Assembly: GCA_002749535.1 (NCBI GenBank)
Contig: MZZL01000049.1
Coordinates: 1 to 46,300 of the forward strand
Length of the DNA stretch: 46,300 nucleotides
Direction of reading: 5' to 3'
Source of the DNA: Apophysomyces variabilis
Taxonomy: Eukaryota; Mucoromycota; Mucoromycetes; Mucorales; Mucoraceae
Under the pieces are notes generated by a model. The model worked only from the letters and a program-made list of their open reading frames with translations, was not told the origin of the DNA and ran no database searches. The position numbers and the translations under genes were made by a program. Shown here one piece after another: positions 10,240-21,570 of this stretch (its first letter is position 1; the number at the start of each line of letters is the position of its first letter).

Positions 10240-10385
10240 GTTTTTACCGGGGTATCGTAATCGTGCGAGTAGCCTTGTATTTGCGAGACGATGAAATTTG
10301 GGCAATAGACCTATTTTTAAAGGACAACATCTCTCTTTCTTTCTTTTTCTCTTTCACTTAGCATAGCATTCTTAATGGCCTATGG
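10240..10385 (+). repeat. Dispersed MDPLK repeat, copy d (tail only)
   Basis: It carries GCGAGTAGCCTTGTATTTGC, GAGACGATGAAATTTGGGCAATAGACC, GGACAACATCTCTCTTTCTT and GCATTCTTAA in the same order and orientation as the right half of copies b and g. Confidence 0.55.
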
Positions 10386-10635
10386 GTTGCCTCTTGCAAG
10401 TTGGCAATGGCATTCAAGCGGCAAAGCCTAAGGTATTAGATGCTGTTGTTCTTCAGCAAATACCTCCTTTGTTACTAACAATTGGCAACTTTTTAAGTGT
10501 TCATTCTGGTTTTTTACAACAACATTGGCAGGGTCATTGAACGCCAAGGTTGCAAAAACTATCATATCATCTGCGTTTATTCCTGATGTTGTATCAATTT
10601 TGCATTGCAAATGTATTAACGGGCATTGTATCTAT

Positions 10636-11388
10636 AGTTACGGGAAAAGTTGACCTTGAATGAACCTGATAAATGCCATTTTTCAGGTTTGCTCAAAAAC
10701 AATTTTGGCAAATTGAAGATGCGCTTTGCTTAACAACCGAACAAAACTGTACGCATATCTATATCTTTTAAGCTCTACGCTATCACAGCTGTAGCATGAC
10801 AAAAAACAATCGAATATAAACGAAAATATGGCTCCAACAGAGTTAACTGTGGCCAATCATATCGAAATCTTCAGGTCTCCGCTTTGGATTGGTAAATCGT
10901 TACTCTTTCATTCCCATTTCTGACCAGCCATTACTGTATGCTTTTTGTAGTTATCCGCAACTGACTCCATTGTTGCGCTAATGTGGCAAACAGTAGCACA
11001 GTCTCAAAGGAGATCCCCATGAAATGGATTTTAAATTCCCTTCTCTAAACTCTTTATTTTTAGTGGAAGTAGAAAAAAACACAAGCTTTTTACAAGAGGA
11101 GATCTGTAAAAGATCCCCTATAGCCAGCATCAGTCTATCATCATTTTTTTGAGAGGAATTTTAGTTCTAACTCCTATTTTTTCTCATCTGTTAGTTGTCC
11201 GAAATTAGCTGAATAGGTAGCATGGGGAGATATTCAAAAAAAACTTGGTAGAAGCTTTTAAGTGTTTTAAAAGGTCACACCCGGTGTACCGTTTTACAAA
11301 AGTTAGAAAAGATTTTACAAAATTATCCTTAAATAATCCTGATAAGTGTCGTTTCCAGACTTATTCAAAGGTAGCTTTTCCCGTAGTG
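10636..11388. mobile_element. 753-bp non-autonomous CACTA-like element
   Basis: The right end read inward is CACTACGGGAAAAGCTACCT. The left end has the same series with three changes in the first four bases (AGTTACGGGAAAAGTTGACCT). Both continue with TTGAATRA..CTG-like subterminal sequence. The element is flanked by TAT at 10633-10635 and at 11389-11391, matching the 3-bp target duplication expected for CACTA elements. There is no coding capacity. It would have to be moved by a transposase from a related element such as A or C. Confidence 0.7.
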
Positions 11389-11460
11389 TATATATATTTT
11401 TAGTTTCAGTTACATAATGACCAATACAAGCAGCCGTTATATTTATTTGTGTTTGAAAAG

Positions 11461-12720
11461 TTAGGCCCATGTTCCAGGCTGCGTCTTTAGTCGTTTTACG
11501 TATGTAACAATTCTGTCTCTAATTAGTGTAGAATTAATTATTTCATTTGCCCACTTAATGCACAAGTCGGCTACATGCTCTGGAGTGGATTCATATAGAC
11601 AAGCGATAGCCATCCGGTGGTAGTCAGTATATGTGATATCGCTGATCTTGGTTACTGCGACATTTTCTGGCCAGCAAATAGATACGCCAGTCATATGTTT
11701 TATAAGGCTGATGGCAGTTTCTTTGACATTCATGCTCCACTCTCCACTGCTCGTGCAATTAATCAGCTGTTCTTTTCCGTTATAGCGAGGAATTGACAGA
11801 TTGCCTGCTAGTGATGTGCTGATAGAGTGCTGAAACAAGCGTGCTGTTTCATCATCGAAATAATCTAAGCTGTTCCATACAGCAAATAGCACGGCGCAGC
11901 CTAACGAAAAGCCATCTTCGTTAAGCCCGTGCAGAATCATGCAACTGCTACTGTAGTTTTCTTCATAGCAGTCCCTAGCATAGTCGAAAATATCATGGCA
12001 GAGGATGACAAGCCAACCAGCAAAAACCAGCTTTTCGGTGTCGAAGTGAATGTTGCGTACATAGGCATAAATGGCTGCTATACCATAACATGCCGATTCA
12101 AACGACTTGTATACCAACGCATTGGCGACATCACGTATGCCCAATGGATAGCCCGCATTGTCAGACCATTGCTCGATAGCGTACGTACAAGAATTGAATA
12201 CAGTGGAGATCTTGATCAGCTCCACCACTCGGTCGGGCACAGAGGTAATGTTGCGAATGGCTTTGTCATAGGCATCCCACTCTCTTCTATACGCTGACCA
12301 ACTTCTCCAGTAATCGGGGTACAAAGTATCGACAAGCAGTAGAGCTGTATTCTCCCAAGCATGCAGACCAGAAGCTTTGAGCATAAGGCCGCCGTAGACA
12401 AGGGCAACGTCATAGAGCATCAATGAGAAGTCTGTGTTCGGCAGAGTATATCTATCGAGCGCATTCAACTCTAGTTCAGAGCGTTCAACTCGAACAAGGC
12501 GCTGTGCCTTGGTATAATTTTTTGGCATGTACTCAAACTTTACTCCATTGATATTTCTGTAGTGCAAAAGCTTGTTCATGGTCGCAAATACAAAGCTAGC
12601 CTTCGAAGGAGCAATTTTCTCCAGCACGAATGTTGCATTGTCAGACAGACGGAGCGATGAGCCTTTTCCGACAAACAACCCTCCAGTCGCTTGTACACAT
12701 AAACGAGAGCACGTAGTCAT
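11461..12720 (-). CDS. Uncharacterised helical protein, possibly class I terpene synthase-like (419 aa)
   Basis: An intact single-exon frame, by far the longest outside the transposons, starting at 12720 and stopping at 11461. There is no signal peptide and no obvious membrane span, so it is probably cytosolic. The second half is rich in predicted helices. Near residues 235-255 it reads WLVILCHDIFDYARDCYEEN, which resembles the metal-binding NSE-type motif (N/D-D-x-x-D/S-x-x-x-D/E) of class I terpenoid synthases. Downstream, WNSLDYFDDE and a basic PRYNGKE segment fit the general layout of that fold. A clear aspartate-rich first motif is missing, so the assignment is weak; it may be a degenerate relative or another all-helical family. 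It stands alone just left of its promoter region, with the 753-bp element 72 bp beyond its stop codon. Confidence 0.55.
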   Translation of the reverse strand: MTTCSRLCVQATGGLFVGKGSSLRLSDNATFVLEKIAPSKASFVFATMNKLLHYRNINGVKFEYMPKNYTKAQRLVRVERSELELNALDRYTLPNTDFSLMLYDVALVYGGLMLKASGLHAWENTALLLVDTLYPDYWRSWSAYRREWDAYDKAIRNITSVPDRVVELIKISTVFNSCTYAIEQWSDNAGYPLGIRDVANALVYKSFESACYGIAAIYAYVRNIHFDTEKLVFAGWLVILCHDIFDYARDCYEENYSSSCMILHGLNEDGFSLGCAVLFAVWNSLDYFDDETARLFQHSISTSLAGNLSIPRYNGKEQLINCTSSGEWSMNVKETAISLIKHMTGVSICWPENVAVTKISDITYTDYHRMAIACLYESTPEHVADLCIKWANEIINSTLIRDRIVTYVKRLKTQPGTWA

Positions 12721-12904
12721 GGATTGTGCTCAGTATGTTCTATAATGACCATGTTTGAGAGAAAACAACACGTCAATGTTAGCCAGGTTCGAATGCGCTA
12801 AACTTTTTTTGGATATTCTCAGAACTGTCGCATGATAGGAATCCTCTGATGATAATCGCCTGGTATATGAGCTTACCTAACAATAAGTGCTGCGTATATG
12901 GGAT

Positions 12905-13562
12905 TTATATACAAATTACGATGCAGCGTATAGCTTTAGGGGTCTTGGTCAGGAATGTATAAGTGTGTATGCGGAGTTGTACTAATCTTCTTTGCCAAAG
13001 TTCCCGTTCGTCTTCTTGAGTGGGGTGTATAATGTTGTTGCGAATCTTGACTCTCGAGGTAGGATGAAACGTGTGTCGATGCAAGACCCTGGATACATGC
13101 ACCTTCTTTTATCTGCTAGAAGAGGGTCGTACAATAAGCGAAACAGTAGGAATAACAATACAGAAACAAATCGCCGAAATATCTCCGGAGCATCTCCAAA
13201 TTCTGTCTTTAGCAAAGCTATACTTGGGTGTCATCAATTTTATCGAGACGATTGTAGAAAATTTTCTAACTGAGAGCACCAATTGGCGGAAGCATAAAGT
13301 TTTGAATGAGATCGATATATTGTTAGATCGACTGAATGTCGGATTAGTTTACAGAATCAAAAGTAATCATCCTGTCTCAAGACAAACCGGAAAAAGCTGT
13401 TATATATTATGGCAAAGCTCCGTATTAATTACAGGACGACTTAATGAAAAACACTTACAAGAAAGATCTTCACGTACGATTCACGTAGGGGTTGTTTATT
13501 GGGAAGATGCAGTGCAAGGGGTCAGCGGATTAGGTTTCGGGGAGGAACGGAACAATCTGTGA
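12905..13562. other. Unassigned reading frame of uncertain status
   Basis: A plus-strand frame of about 160 codons (13071-13562) contains an amphipathic helical stretch, for example LAKLYLGVINFIETIVENFL. It has no ATG near its left end and no recognised domain. It may be a gene fragment or chance; I do not call a gene. Confidence 0.25.
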
Positions 13563-13654
13563 CAATGGATTGCAAGGGAAAAAGTGCCATGCAATATTCT
13601 TTATGTATAACTGGGAACTGGCTTGTGGCACGTAAGCGTTCATAACGAATGTAG

Positions 13655-14350
13655 CTTTTCCTTTCGTCAATGTCGACCATTCCTATCATACTATAGCAAA
13701 ATTTGGTAAGTGTTGGATCGTTCATACATTAACAGGGAATGTGAGTTGGGTTCAGACCGTCGTGGGACAGGTTAGTTCCACCCTATTTATAAAATCTTCT
13801 TGCAATAGTAAGTAAATAAGTATGAGAGGATCCGTTTATTCGGGTATTTGGTGTTTAGAACTACTTGAGAGAGTAGTGTGCCAAAGCTATCATTCTTTGC
13901 GTTTTAGTTGGACGGCTCTAAGTTAGAATCCATACTAGAACACGACATATTATCCGTCTTTTCCGATTTAATGGGATACCAATGGTTTTAGGCTCCTGAA
14001 TTATGCGCGACAGGATTGCATGGGTGGCGAAAAGGCTGTCTGCACCCCTTTGGGTGATAGTTTCAGATCGGAGAAGAGTAAATACGATTGTAGACGATTT
14101 GGAATAACCGGGGCATTATAACTAGTAAAGTAGGCCTTGTTGATATGATGTAATGACTGTTCTATAAATTATTCGACAAGGATAGCCTCGTTTCTCCTAT
14201 CCTGGAAACATTCTTAAGGGATGGCCATGTTAATCTCGCACCACCCAATCTACTCAACGATACACGAGCGATAGACGAAGAATCAGAATAAAGAGAGTCC
14301 GAGTCACCGATTTTTCTTGGACAAAAATGGATCCTCTCAAGGATAGCCAT
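13655..14350 (+). repeat. Dispersed MDPLK repeat, copy e (most complete)
   Basis: It includes the left module (TTTGGTAAGTGTTGGAT, GTGAGTTGGGTTCAGAC, GGTTAGTTC), the central TCTTTTCCGAT module with GGATTGCATGGGTGGCGAAA, the tail ATTCTTAAGGG and finally ATGGATCCTCTCAAGG at 14327, which opens the next feature. This copy shows that the repeat ends in a coding start, so it may be the promoter or LTR-like head of a mobile gene family. Confidence 0.6.
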
Positions 14351-14903
14351 CATTCTCATAGTCCATATATCGGAGTGATACTTGATACCTCACCTGTCCT
14401 TGATGCAATTCACCATGCGAGTGGTACCAAATATGAGGGCAAAGAGCTTATTGTATCCTTGATTTCTGGACTAGTTGGTGAAGAACCCTCTTACACATGT
14501 ATCCTTTGAACAAGAGAAATATGTTAACCGTGGAGCTTTCATCCTAGGCCCAAACCATGTCTCGCATTTGCTTTGCAGCTTTCGAACCTTTCAGATAAAG
14601 ATGCAGGACGTCGAAGTCATTGGTATGAATAATGAAAGTATGCAATTATGCCAGAGACTGCAAGCTATCTTGTTTTTGCTTTCTGCTTTTTTTTCTCGGT
14701 CGTTTCTAGCATATTCTCTTGACGTCTCAAAACTAGAATTCTACCGTAAAACCAAAAACAGACCAATTCCCCGTGTTGCATTTGTATTCGACAACCAAAT
14801 CAAGTTTGCTGGCGGTAGTGATCAACTTGAGGAATATTTATTTGTGGCCTTAGAAGCCTTGTACACCATGGAAGGATATAAATTTTCGTCAATGGGCAGT
14901 TGA
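14327..14903 (+). pseudogene. Frameshifted ORF attached to the MDPLK repeat
   Basis: The ATG at 14327 begins MDPLKDSHHSHSPYIGVILD and stays open to a TGA at 14507. A second frame, overlapping near 14475-14508, continues in plausible coding sequence (FEQEKYVNRGAFILGP ... PRVAFVFDNQIKFAGG) to a TGA at 14901. Joining them needs a one-base shift, and no splice signals are evident, so I read it as a broken gene of about 190 codons. No domain is recognised. Copy a at 4918 has the same MDPLK start but no downstream frame. What the product did is unknown. Confidence 0.4.
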
Positions 14904-14909
14904 TGAATA

Positions 14910-15745
14910 CATTTTTTACACTATTCTTGCATTTGAATACTCTGGAAAACTCAGAGTCCTCTTTATTCAATGCCCTTATGTCCTAACACCTATATAACTA
15001 TGTAAAATTGGTCAAAATAAAGTTATTTACACGCTGTTTACTGTGCAGCAGTGGGAACAAGCACCCTGCACTCTCTGTTCTCTCTGCAACAAATTTCCTC
15101 CAGCTCAGCAGCGTTCGGTTTTGTCGGAATTAGCATGATCTGCACGTATGTGCTTTGTTCTGCTTGTTTGCTGTGAATCAGGGTGTAAGAATGGAGATTC
15201 CTCGGGCACAGTGTCTTTGCTTTTTTCACTTGTATATAAATAGTTCTTGAGTTTATTCAGGGATTTGTTTATTTCAACTCAGCTTTATGCGTACCTGAAT
15301 GTGGCTCGTGTCTATGCATGCTCATATGGACTGTGAGCTTTCACGTGTAATTCTTCTTTACACTTGACTGGGCTTTAATACCTACGCGTCCTGTATCCTA
15401 GGAGATACCTTCCGAATTTTTTTGATGCCGCCGAGATTCATGTTCTCTTCCAATTAAATGTACATCGTCGTTATTATTCTTTTTTATTTGTAGCCTTTTA
15501 AGTATTATGTACTCATTTATGCGTAAAATGCTTGTCATTCATCTTTATTCTGAAATTTATAAGGCTGTTGATTTTTCTTCGTATTCGGCATTTGGGTACT
15601 TAAAATTCAGCAACTGATCATATCTTTTTTCGAACATTTATGCAGGAGAAAATGTATATGGCATATGAATAACTGTCCTTTGTCAGCCAAGCGTTCATGG
15701 CGACCTTGCTTTGTGATTCTTCGTAGTCAACTCCTTTTCTCCTCC
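14910..15745. other. Intergenic stretch, no supported gene
   Basis: T-rich sequence with no reading frame of credible composition and no terminal repeat. A run ending in CTCCTTTTCTCCTCCTTGCAG at its right edge is a strong 3' splice site for the next feature. Confidence 0.45.
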
Positions 15746-15751
15746 TTGCAG

Positions 15752-15894
15752 GACAACTCGATGTGCGTTTGGCTATGCGTCGGAAGACAGATTATCAGGT
15801 TAAAACTGTAAAGAGATTGGATCAAGAAGTCAGTGCGCAGAAAGATGGATGCTTACACCTCATTCACGACAGTTTTCGTACTGTATTAAAATAA
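15752..15894 (+). pseudogene. Possible terminal exon or gene fragment (about 46 codons)
   Basis: Immediately after a polypyrimidine tract and CAG, a frame encodes QLDVRLAMRRKTDYQVKTVK and then a charged helical stretch ending SFRTVLK and TAA. The acceptor and the ordinary amino-acid composition suggest a true last exon, but I found no upstream donor or exon in phase. It is likely a remnant of a larger gene. Confidence 0.3.
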
Positions 15895-16115
15895 TAACTC
15901 CTTAAAATAAAGCTATTCTTGTTTAACTAGCTTACCGTAACCGCGTGGTTGGACGAGCATATCTTGTTTGTCCAGGTTGACCGACGTGAACGCCCCGACA
16001 TGTTGTATAGGCGGTTCTTGTTATAAAAGGATAATCTGAGCGAGTAATATTATTGGCTACACATATTCCTGGGTATAGCTCTTATTGACACTGGATTCTC
16101 ACATGAAATCTGCCT

Positions 16116-16298
16116 TTATTCCCCATATGTCTCAATCACAAGCTTCTCCTCAGTCGTAGATGCGTTGTAATTTATAGCTTCTTTTACCATACCCCGGACC
16201 ACCGAGTACAATGCATCCAATCTTCCATTAAACTGCATCAAATGTTTGATGCCGTATTCCCTACCTTTATACGTAGGTAAACGATCGCTGATTGGTAG
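16116..16298 (-). pseudogene. Gene fragment of unknown family (about 60 codons)
   Basis: The minus strand carries an open frame including LPTYKGREYGIKHLMQFNGR and ALYSVVRGMVKEAINYNAST, with stops at both ends. The sequence reads like real protein, but no start or splice context completes it. It is probably the remains of a transposon or host gene. Confidence 0.3.
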
Positions 16299-16299
16299 T

Positions 16300-17436
16300 C
16301 AATGATCACACTACTGCATATCATGTACGCACAGTAACAGGAAACAATCCTTTGTTTACCAGCTGAAATTTTGGTTTTTATTTATGGGTTTCACTTTTCT
16401 TGTCTCAGAAAGACGGGAGCATGTTTCCTTTTCTTTTTCTCCCGCATAGAACTCACTTACTTTCTTTTATTCTTTGGAGTAATGTTGTTATACTACGTTC
16501 TAGGCGAAGTATCAAGAACAAATTCAAAAAAAGACGTGCAGCAAAGTTTGTTCTAATCTGCATAAACAAATTTGACATGTGCGTGCATGATAATATTGGA
16601 GGTTGACGTACTGTAGTCCACCAATTGGTGAAGTAGAGTGTTCGGATGTGGTTGGCTTCCGAAAGCCATGCTTGCTGATCTCAAGAGCAGTTTGAGCAAG
16701 TAAGGATACTCACTTAGGCTTGTCACGCAAAGTCTCTGCCAGTCCTCATCGTTGATATTGTAAGTGTTGCAATAAGAACCACCTTTGCTACAATTTAAGC
16801 GATCGTATCGCTGCTGTTCTTAGTAGCTAGGCTTAAACGGTACTTCGCGAGCGTATTCATCCAATATCTTAATGGATAATGGCCTTATCGAAAGTAGACT
16901 TGTTAGAAAGTTGAGGAAGCTTGTTTGGCAGCAAGGAACAATCCCTTTCCGTTGATAAGGACAAGCTTCTTATTAGGATTTATTTGGTATGAAGCCAGAT
17001 TATCATCTGTTGTGAACAGAAAACGTAAACAATTGGGAAAAAAAGAGATTACCAATAAAATATACAAAGAACTATGGCCTGAAAAATAAATCAGCTGTCA
17101 CGGAAGAAAACTGATGGGGTAATCTATGGTCCCTAAGAACTCTATATTTTTTACTTACCACGATGGATATGGTGAAGGGATCTCCATCATAACATTTATG
17201 TTGATAGAGTCTAAACTTATCAGTACAATTCTCTATGACTATCACTTTCTAATGCTCCTTTTCACAACAGGAAGAGGTTAGCTAAGGAGGAACTGAGAGA
17301 GACATCTGAAGAGATGTTACATCATAACGTTTTCATACGGGTACCCCTAAAAAAGTGATGAGTTCCCCAAAAAAACTCATTGTGACTTGCACGACTAACA
17401 TTGACTCATCATGAATCATCGCTCATTTCTTCCAAT
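16300..17436. other. Intergenic stretch, no supported gene
   Basis: AT-rich, with only short biased frames. Nothing recognisable until the promoter of the methyltransferase. Confidence 0.45.
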
Positions 17437-17444
17437 TATAAATA
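17437..17444 (+). promoter_or_regulatory. TATA box TATAAATA of the methyltransferase gene
   Basis: It lies 54 bp upstream of the ATG at 17491, consistent with a leader of about 20-25 bases. Confidence 0.5.
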
Positions 17445-17490
17445 TAGCACCCAAGTGCCACCTTCAACCCGCTAATTATTTCATACCCCA

Positions 17491-18300
17491 ATGTCCTCAC
17501 AGCCAATCGTATATTCCTCTGATCACAGTAATGCTGTCCTCCGAACTCATAGCTGGCGCACAGTCTTAAATTCGGCTGCTTATCTTCTACCTTATATCAA
17601 GCCTGAAATGTCTATTCTTGATGTCGGTTGTGGCCCAGGCAGTATCTCGGTTGACATGGCTAAGCTAGTACCAAAGGGCCATGTGGTTGGGATCGAGTAC
17701 ACTCCAGAGCCTCTAAAGGAAGCACGTGCTTTTGCCATTCAGCAAGGTGTTCAAAACGTTGATTTTCAGGTCGGAGATATCCATGCACTTGACTTTCCAG
17801 ACAACACCTTCGACATTGTTCATTGTCACCAGGTGCTGCAGCATATTGCCGACCCAATTCAAGCGCTTCGTGAGATGAAGAGAGTTGCCAAGCCTGGTGG
17901 AATCGTGGCTGCGCGTGAGTCTGCAGTGCTATCTTGGTATCCTGAATCGCCAAGTTTAGAGAAATACTGGAATCTGCAGACTCGCATAGCTCAACTTAAA
18001 GGAGGAAATCCACATCCTGGCAAGCGCATTCATGTATGGGCGCAGGAGGCTGGATTTGAACGGTCGCAAATAACTTGCAGCGCCAGTGCATGGTGCTTTA
18101 GTACTCCTGAGGAGCGCGAGTACTGGGGTGGATCAATAGAGCAACGCACATTGTCATCGTCGTTCGCTACCAATGCCTTGGAGCTGAATCTTGCTACTCA
18201 GGAGGAGTTGAAAGGATTAGCAGAAGCCTGGAGGGACTGGGTCAAAGATGATAATGGCTGGTTCTCCTTGCTTCATGGCGAGATAATCTGTCGCACTTAA
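17491..18300 (+). CDS. Class I SAM-dependent methyltransferase (UbiE/COQ5-like, 269 aa)
   Basis: Intact single exon. The Rossmann-fold methyltransferase motifs are in order: motif I ILDVGCGPGSISVDMA at about residues 42-57 binds AdoMet; motif post I VVGIEYT ends in the acidic Glu that contacts the ribose; motif II region VGDIHALDFPDNTFDIVHCH at about 91-110; then LREMKRVAKPGG at about 125-136 (motif III). A conserved R.HSWRT.NSAAYLLP N-terminus and a C-terminal ACLS-type segment match a group of fungal small-molecule methyltransferases of this family. The substrate cannot be told from sequence. No biosynthetic neighbours are visible, so a pathway is not inferred. It looks cytosolic, with no targeting peptide. 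It is the most conventional gene in the window. Confidence 0.9.
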   Translation: MSSQPIVYSSDHSNAVLRTHSWRTVLNSAAYLLPYIKPEMSILDVGCGPGSISVDMAKLVPKGHVVGIEYTPEPLKEARAFAIQQGVQNVDFQVGDIHALDFPDNTFDIVHCHQVLQHIADPIQALREMKRVAKPGGIVAARESAVLSWYPESPSLEKYWNLQTRIAQLKGGNPHPGKRIHVWAQEAGFERSQITCSASAWCFSTPEEREYWGGSIEQRTLSSSFATNALELNLATQEELKGLAEAWRDWVKDDNGWFSLLHGEIICRT

Positions 18301-18519
18301 AAGAATGAAGATAGTGGCAATTATCTATCTCATCAGTATGTGTCAAGTCCTCTACAAATATGCATTACTACACTGAAAAATCTTGCGATCAAGCCATTGG
18401 AACATAGGAATTTACAGCGTGCAACTCGTCGACTGTTTGGTATCTGTATGTTTTACTCGGTTCCTCGCCAAGCTGTGTATAAAGCAACTTTTATTTGTTA
18501 TTCCTCGAAAATTCATAGC

Positions 18520-18845
18520 GACACTGTTTTGTGATTCTTCGATATTATACCGAAGCAGAATTCAGTAAGTGTTGGATTATTCGCCCACTGATAGAGAACG
18601 TGAGCTGGGTTAACACAGTCATGAGAAAGGTTAGTTCTGCCCTACTGATGGTACGCAGTATTCATAGCGATAATTGAAAACAGTATGAGAGCAACCTTTC
18701 ATTCAGATAATTGATATTTGCAGTTGATCGACAGGCTAATGCCCTTAAGCTACTATCTACTGAATAATGGCTGAACGCCTCTAAGCCAGAATTCATGCTA
18801 GAAGCGATACTTGTGCGCTTTTTGCATGCGAAGGTATGGATACGT
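18520..18845 (+). repeat. Dispersed MDPLK repeat, copy f (left module)
   Basis: It carries ATACCGAAGCAGAATTC, TAAGTGTTGGATTATTC, GTGAGCTGGGTTAACAC, GGTTAGTTCTGCCCTACTGATGG, ATGGCTGAACGCCTCTAAG and CAGAATTCATGCTAGAA, matching 30035-30280 in the same order. The central and tail modules are absent or unrecognisable. Confidence 0.65.
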
Positions 18846-18849
18846 CTTT

Positions 18850-20335
18850 TGGCCAAAAACTGTAATTTGGTATTGTAGCGTTATTGTGGAAAGGTGATGC
18901 AGTTACAGTCTTGATGACAATGTATTACAGAAGCGTAATGAATCGCATGTAGTTGACATGAAATGGACGGGGTATTGCATGCGATAGAGAAGCCTGTGTT
19001 GCTGCGATGCACTAGGATTCAAGCCCTCGTCATTGGATCAGTTCCTAAAGGAAGAGATTCGAGACCAAAAAGCAAGAGGCGTTAGCTTGAAAAAAAACAA
19101 TTGGCTTAACATTTTTCAAACTTTATGGCTAACCACATTGCCATCATTCGCAACCCTTCTAGTTTCTTGCCAAGTAGTTTCTTTACTCTGATGGCTGCTA
19201 GTGTTTCAACCCAAAGCTGCGAAATTAAGCTAGTTTTTGCCCTCGTCGACTGAATAGTGTCGTTAACTAGCAATCAAAAGCCAGATAATCAGGAAGCTTT
19301 ATTCGTCGATCTTCTGAACATGGGTTTACCCCATTGTTTTCAGTATTTAATTGCTTTTCTAACGTCGTGTTCTCCTTGAGAATGTTCCCAAACAATATAG
19401 TCAGTTGGAAATAATATTCCTAGCATATCTTAAATAGAAATGCTGGCTGATCAAAGGTTTTCACCCAGCCTTGTCTTCTATTTAACCTGACTGGGGTTTC
19501 CGCTTATCAAATCCCTTTATTTACGTACTGTCCTTATTTGTTGACTTGTAGTAACATTGAATCTATGTTGTTTATAGCAGTTTAAATTCCAAGAGCATGA
19601 ACTCGAGTAAGCGTCTTAACGCTGGCACCTTTTCAACTGCTACACCGCACTTTCAACATACTAGCCAATGCTTTAGCGACTTCAAGCTGTTAGAAAGCGA
19701 TGTGCGCCCCATTTTAAACTATCCCTCTTGAAGAAGTTTCGACAGTGAAGACTTTTTCAGCACGAAATCCGGCGCCACATGCATATCCGATCCCATTGGG
19801 GAATAGGTCAGGTATGGTGCAAATTGTTTTCAATCACAATAAGCTTATTTTGTCAAAACAATATTTTCTATTTTAAGGGTATGCACTGTTTTCTATTACT
19901 GGGATTTACGCGACAAAGGGAGAAAAAATATAATTTTGTACAACACAGTCGAGGTTATGATTAAGATTGGAAAGGCATGTATATAGCAAGGACATTGTTG
20001 TGCACATCGTCAAAAGTCCTTTAGCTTACCATATAAGGTATTTTCTAGGAAAACACTTATATCATCCTTTACCTTGTCAGCTTTTTAACTTTTCCAAATT
20101 CTGCTTGGATGCAAATATAAGTAGAAAAGGCTGAGGTATAATGCATCATTTCCTTTTTCAATCCTACAAATGGCTAATTGCATCGGTTCAAGATAGTGGT
20201 CCCTCTGTCAGCGTTAACCGCGATAATTGCTACTTTACGAAGAGAAATATCTAAAGGATGTAGTATGGTTCCACTAGTTAGTTGTTGATACCCCCAACTA
20301 CTGTACAGCAAGGCAATGTTGTGGTGCGGTCAGAA
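18850..20335. other. Intergenic stretch, no supported gene
   Basis: Mostly featureless AT-rich sequence. On the minus strand about 19110-19230 there is a short protein-like frame (VETLAAIRVKKLLGKKLEGL) with no start or homology I recognise. Confidence 0.4.
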
Positions 20336-20340
20336 ACAGT

Positions 20341-21570
20341 TTAGCGTTCGTGATCACAAGCAGCCACTGCCGCACAACAAGGACCGTAACAATGCACAAG
20401 ACAACCATAACAAGATAAAGGCGGGTTGATCTCCAAGGTTTTGTTACCTCTTGTAGTGGGTGCACAGATCTTCTCTGAAATGTAATTACTTAGTTCGTCA
20501 GATGTATTCGGCATTCCGTACAACTCATAAAGCTCCTTCATCTTCTCATCAACCATAGCTTCAGCAAATCCTCTTTTTAGACAGCTGGGCCAAGTGTCTT
20601 ACACGATGTTCTCGCTGAGAAACCTGCACACTCTTTCTCCCAACCATTTCAAACCCACCAGCAGAACTTCATACGTGGGTCCATTGCGGTGGCGACTGCA
20701 TACACGTTTGTATTCTCAGTTTGCAATAGTACTTTTGCAGTTTTTTTCAATCCAACCTTGGCAGCATCTCGTAATTCCGGAAACTTTTGGATATCTGCAG
20801 CGAAATCTTGCAGTGAGTCCCTCGGCCTATTGTAAAATAAGATGCTTGTGTTAATCGTCGCATGGGACTTGTTTGCAGAGATATGTTCGGTTACCAAATC
20901 AAACACACAGAGTAGGTTCTTCACTTGATCAATGCAGGTCCAGTCACGGTCATTAAGTTCATGATCCAGTTCCGGCAAAATGGAACACATTGCCACATAA
21001 GCATCCTTCAAAGCTAAAGCACGAGCAAGCGTTTGGAACGTGGAGTTCCAATGAGTACGCACATCGCTTATAAGTACGAGGTCGGAGTACTTCTCATTTA
21101 ATTGAATGCGTTAGAATTTTTCAATCCGTTGGGGTGAGGATCTGGTAAGTAGGCTATTTAGAGAAGATAATAAATGAATGCATGTTTGTACCTTATCTTA
21201 TTAATGCCTTTTCGCAGTTTACTGACGGCATCTATTTCTATGGATTCGTATTCCTTATCAAGTTCGTCTTCGGTTTCTGGTGCTTGTATTGATAGGCCAA
21301 TTTCAGTACGTCTTGGACTGCCAAGTTCATGATATGGCCCAAACAGGGTAAATGGTGCAGCTCCGCACGGAAAGCCCTAATTTTGCAGGAAACTTAAGTA
21401 TACAATAACTTTATGATTAATTTGACTGACCATCCATTATATATGGCGCATGTTTCTATGATCTGTGCCCTCTTTAGAATATTTGACGCATTATCGCTGG
21501 TTATGATAAAGAGCTTTTGGCAAGACCAAACTCTCCATGGATTGTTAGAAATTGTTCCGCCAGATTTTCT
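20341..21570 (-). pseudogene. hAT-superfamily transposase pseudogene
   Basis: Reading the minus strand from 21570: HTGENLAEQFL with EFGLAK, then in another frame IITSDNASN (the hAT DNASN motif near the second catalytic Asp), an intronic or decayed gap, LPCLGHIMNLAVQ (the hAT C.H..NL motif), ELDKEYESIEIDAVSKLRKG, a likely intron (donor after ATAAG near 21185, acceptor TTACCAG), then SDVRTHWNSTF and RALALKDAYVAM, and NVYAVATAMDPRMKF, which matches the AVAT.LDPR.K block. The tail (20341-20556) has the charged YISEKI.APTTR region normally just before the dimerisation domain. hAT transposases are cut-and-paste enzymes acting in the nucleus. The copy is dead: a frameshift before DNASN, an in-frame TAA just upstream of the RTHWNSTF exon, a stop after MKFCWWV, and no recognisable dimerisation end. 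Confidence 0.8.

Noticed and set aside
12780..12805. GGTTCGAATGC resembling a tRNA T-loop (B box)
   Set aside because: No A box, anticodon arm or acceptor stem pairing could be found around it.
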